In this document: one piece after another, positions 63,941-64,000 of the stretch
Numbering within the stretch: the first letter of the stretch is position 1
How the letters are laid out: the number at the start of each line of letters is the position of its first letter
DNA from: JAVBOW01 sp031550125
Lineage (GTDB): Bacteria; Bacteroidota; Bacteroidia; Bacteroidales; Rikenellaceae
Reading direction: 5' to 3'
Assembly (NCBI GenBank): GCA_031550125.1
Contig: JAVBOW010000017.1
Coordinates: forward strand, 45,291 to 109,290
Length of the DNA: 64,000 nt
The notes under the pieces: generated by a model
The model's input: the letters and a program-made list of their open reading frames with translations, nothing else
What the model was told of the DNA's origin: nothing
The model's database searches: none
Position numbers and translations under genes: made by a program

Positions 63941-64000
63941 GATTCGAACCCCCGATACCCGTAAGAGTATAACGGTTTTCGAGACCGCCCCATTCAACCG
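63926..64000 (-). tRNA. tRNA-Ser(CGA), 5' end outside window
   Basis: Minus-strand tRNA with encoded CCA (63926-63928). The T arm GGGGGTTCGAATCCCCC and a long variable arm (class II) are visible, and the anticodon stem GCGGT/ACCGT (63984-63988 with 63972-63976) encloses the loop CTCGAAA, giving anticodon CGA at 63981-63979. The long variable arm and the anticodon make it serine, reading UCG. The acceptor 5' strand and D-arm start lie beyond base 64000. Confidence 0.9.

Overview
The window looks like a chromosomal segment of a fairly G+C-rich Bacteroidales bacterium; a Rikenellaceae/Alistipes-type genome is my best guess, inferred from protein families and not from any database search. Supporting signs are many TAnnTTTG (Bacteroidetes -7) promoter boxes, weak or absent Shine-Dalgarno sites, lipoproteins of fimbrillin, BACON, SusE, DUF5689 and LruC types, S-type sulfatase and GH43 carbohydrate genes, and a four-subunit 2-oxoacid:ferredoxin oxidoreductase.

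Layout. 1-8.6 kb (+): end of gyrA, a TPR protein, the sufBCDS iron-sulfur operon, tmk and a MauE/DoxX-like membrane protein. 8.7-13.5 kb (-): a tight run trkA, GH3-family enzyme, deoxynucleoside kinase, RsmF-like rRNA methyltransferase. 13.6-16.2 kb (+): small membrane protein plus gmd and fcl, making GDP-L-fucose. 16.4-29.6 kb: fimbrillin-like lipoprotein, aquaporin, HAD phosphatase, a SusE-GH43 fusion, sulfatase, prolyl oligopeptidase, aspartokinase, a small lipoprotein, an A+T-rich DUF4269 gene and a second GH43 enzyme. 29.7-36.5 kb (-): NUDIX hydrolase with an unusual LuxR-type regulator, floA/nfeD, a gene remnant, ribBA, LptF/G permease, metal ABC permease. 36.6-42.8 kb (+): mtaB, a HAMP-only membrane protein, trkH, a SPOR-like protein, fmt. 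42.9-45.5 kb (-): korDABC. 45.9-57.4 kb: regulator/membrane pairs, secreted nuclease, C69 dipeptidase, AraC regulator with a LruC lipoprotein, PLP-homeostasis protein, a DHOD-like protein and a DUF5689 lipoprotein.

The most unusual part is 57.5-63.9 kb. A copy of the 3' end of a tRNA-Ser gene plus its terminator region (57453-57563) is repeated at the intact tRNA-Ser(CGA) gene at the right edge of the window (63829-63940). Between them lies a block visibly poorer in G+C that carries five co-directional genes for exported proteins, a divergent XRE regulator and a large palindrome, but no visible integrase. This is the geometry of an island integrated at a tRNA 3' end. Its cargo (two LPP20-like proteins, a small carboxypeptidase-regulatory-like lipoprotein, a multidomain lipoprotein ending in a DUF1566-type lectin-like fold, and a proline-rich transglutaminase-like protein) is my best candidate for an undescribed envelope or secretion-linked system.

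Regulatory architecture is also notable: two divergent gene pairs (trkA/small membrane protein and aqpZ/HAD phosphatase) have back-to-back -7 boxes so close that both promoters cannot be occupied together, and the mtaB / metal-permease pair has boxes only about 7 nt from each start codon, suggesting nearly leaderless mRNAs.
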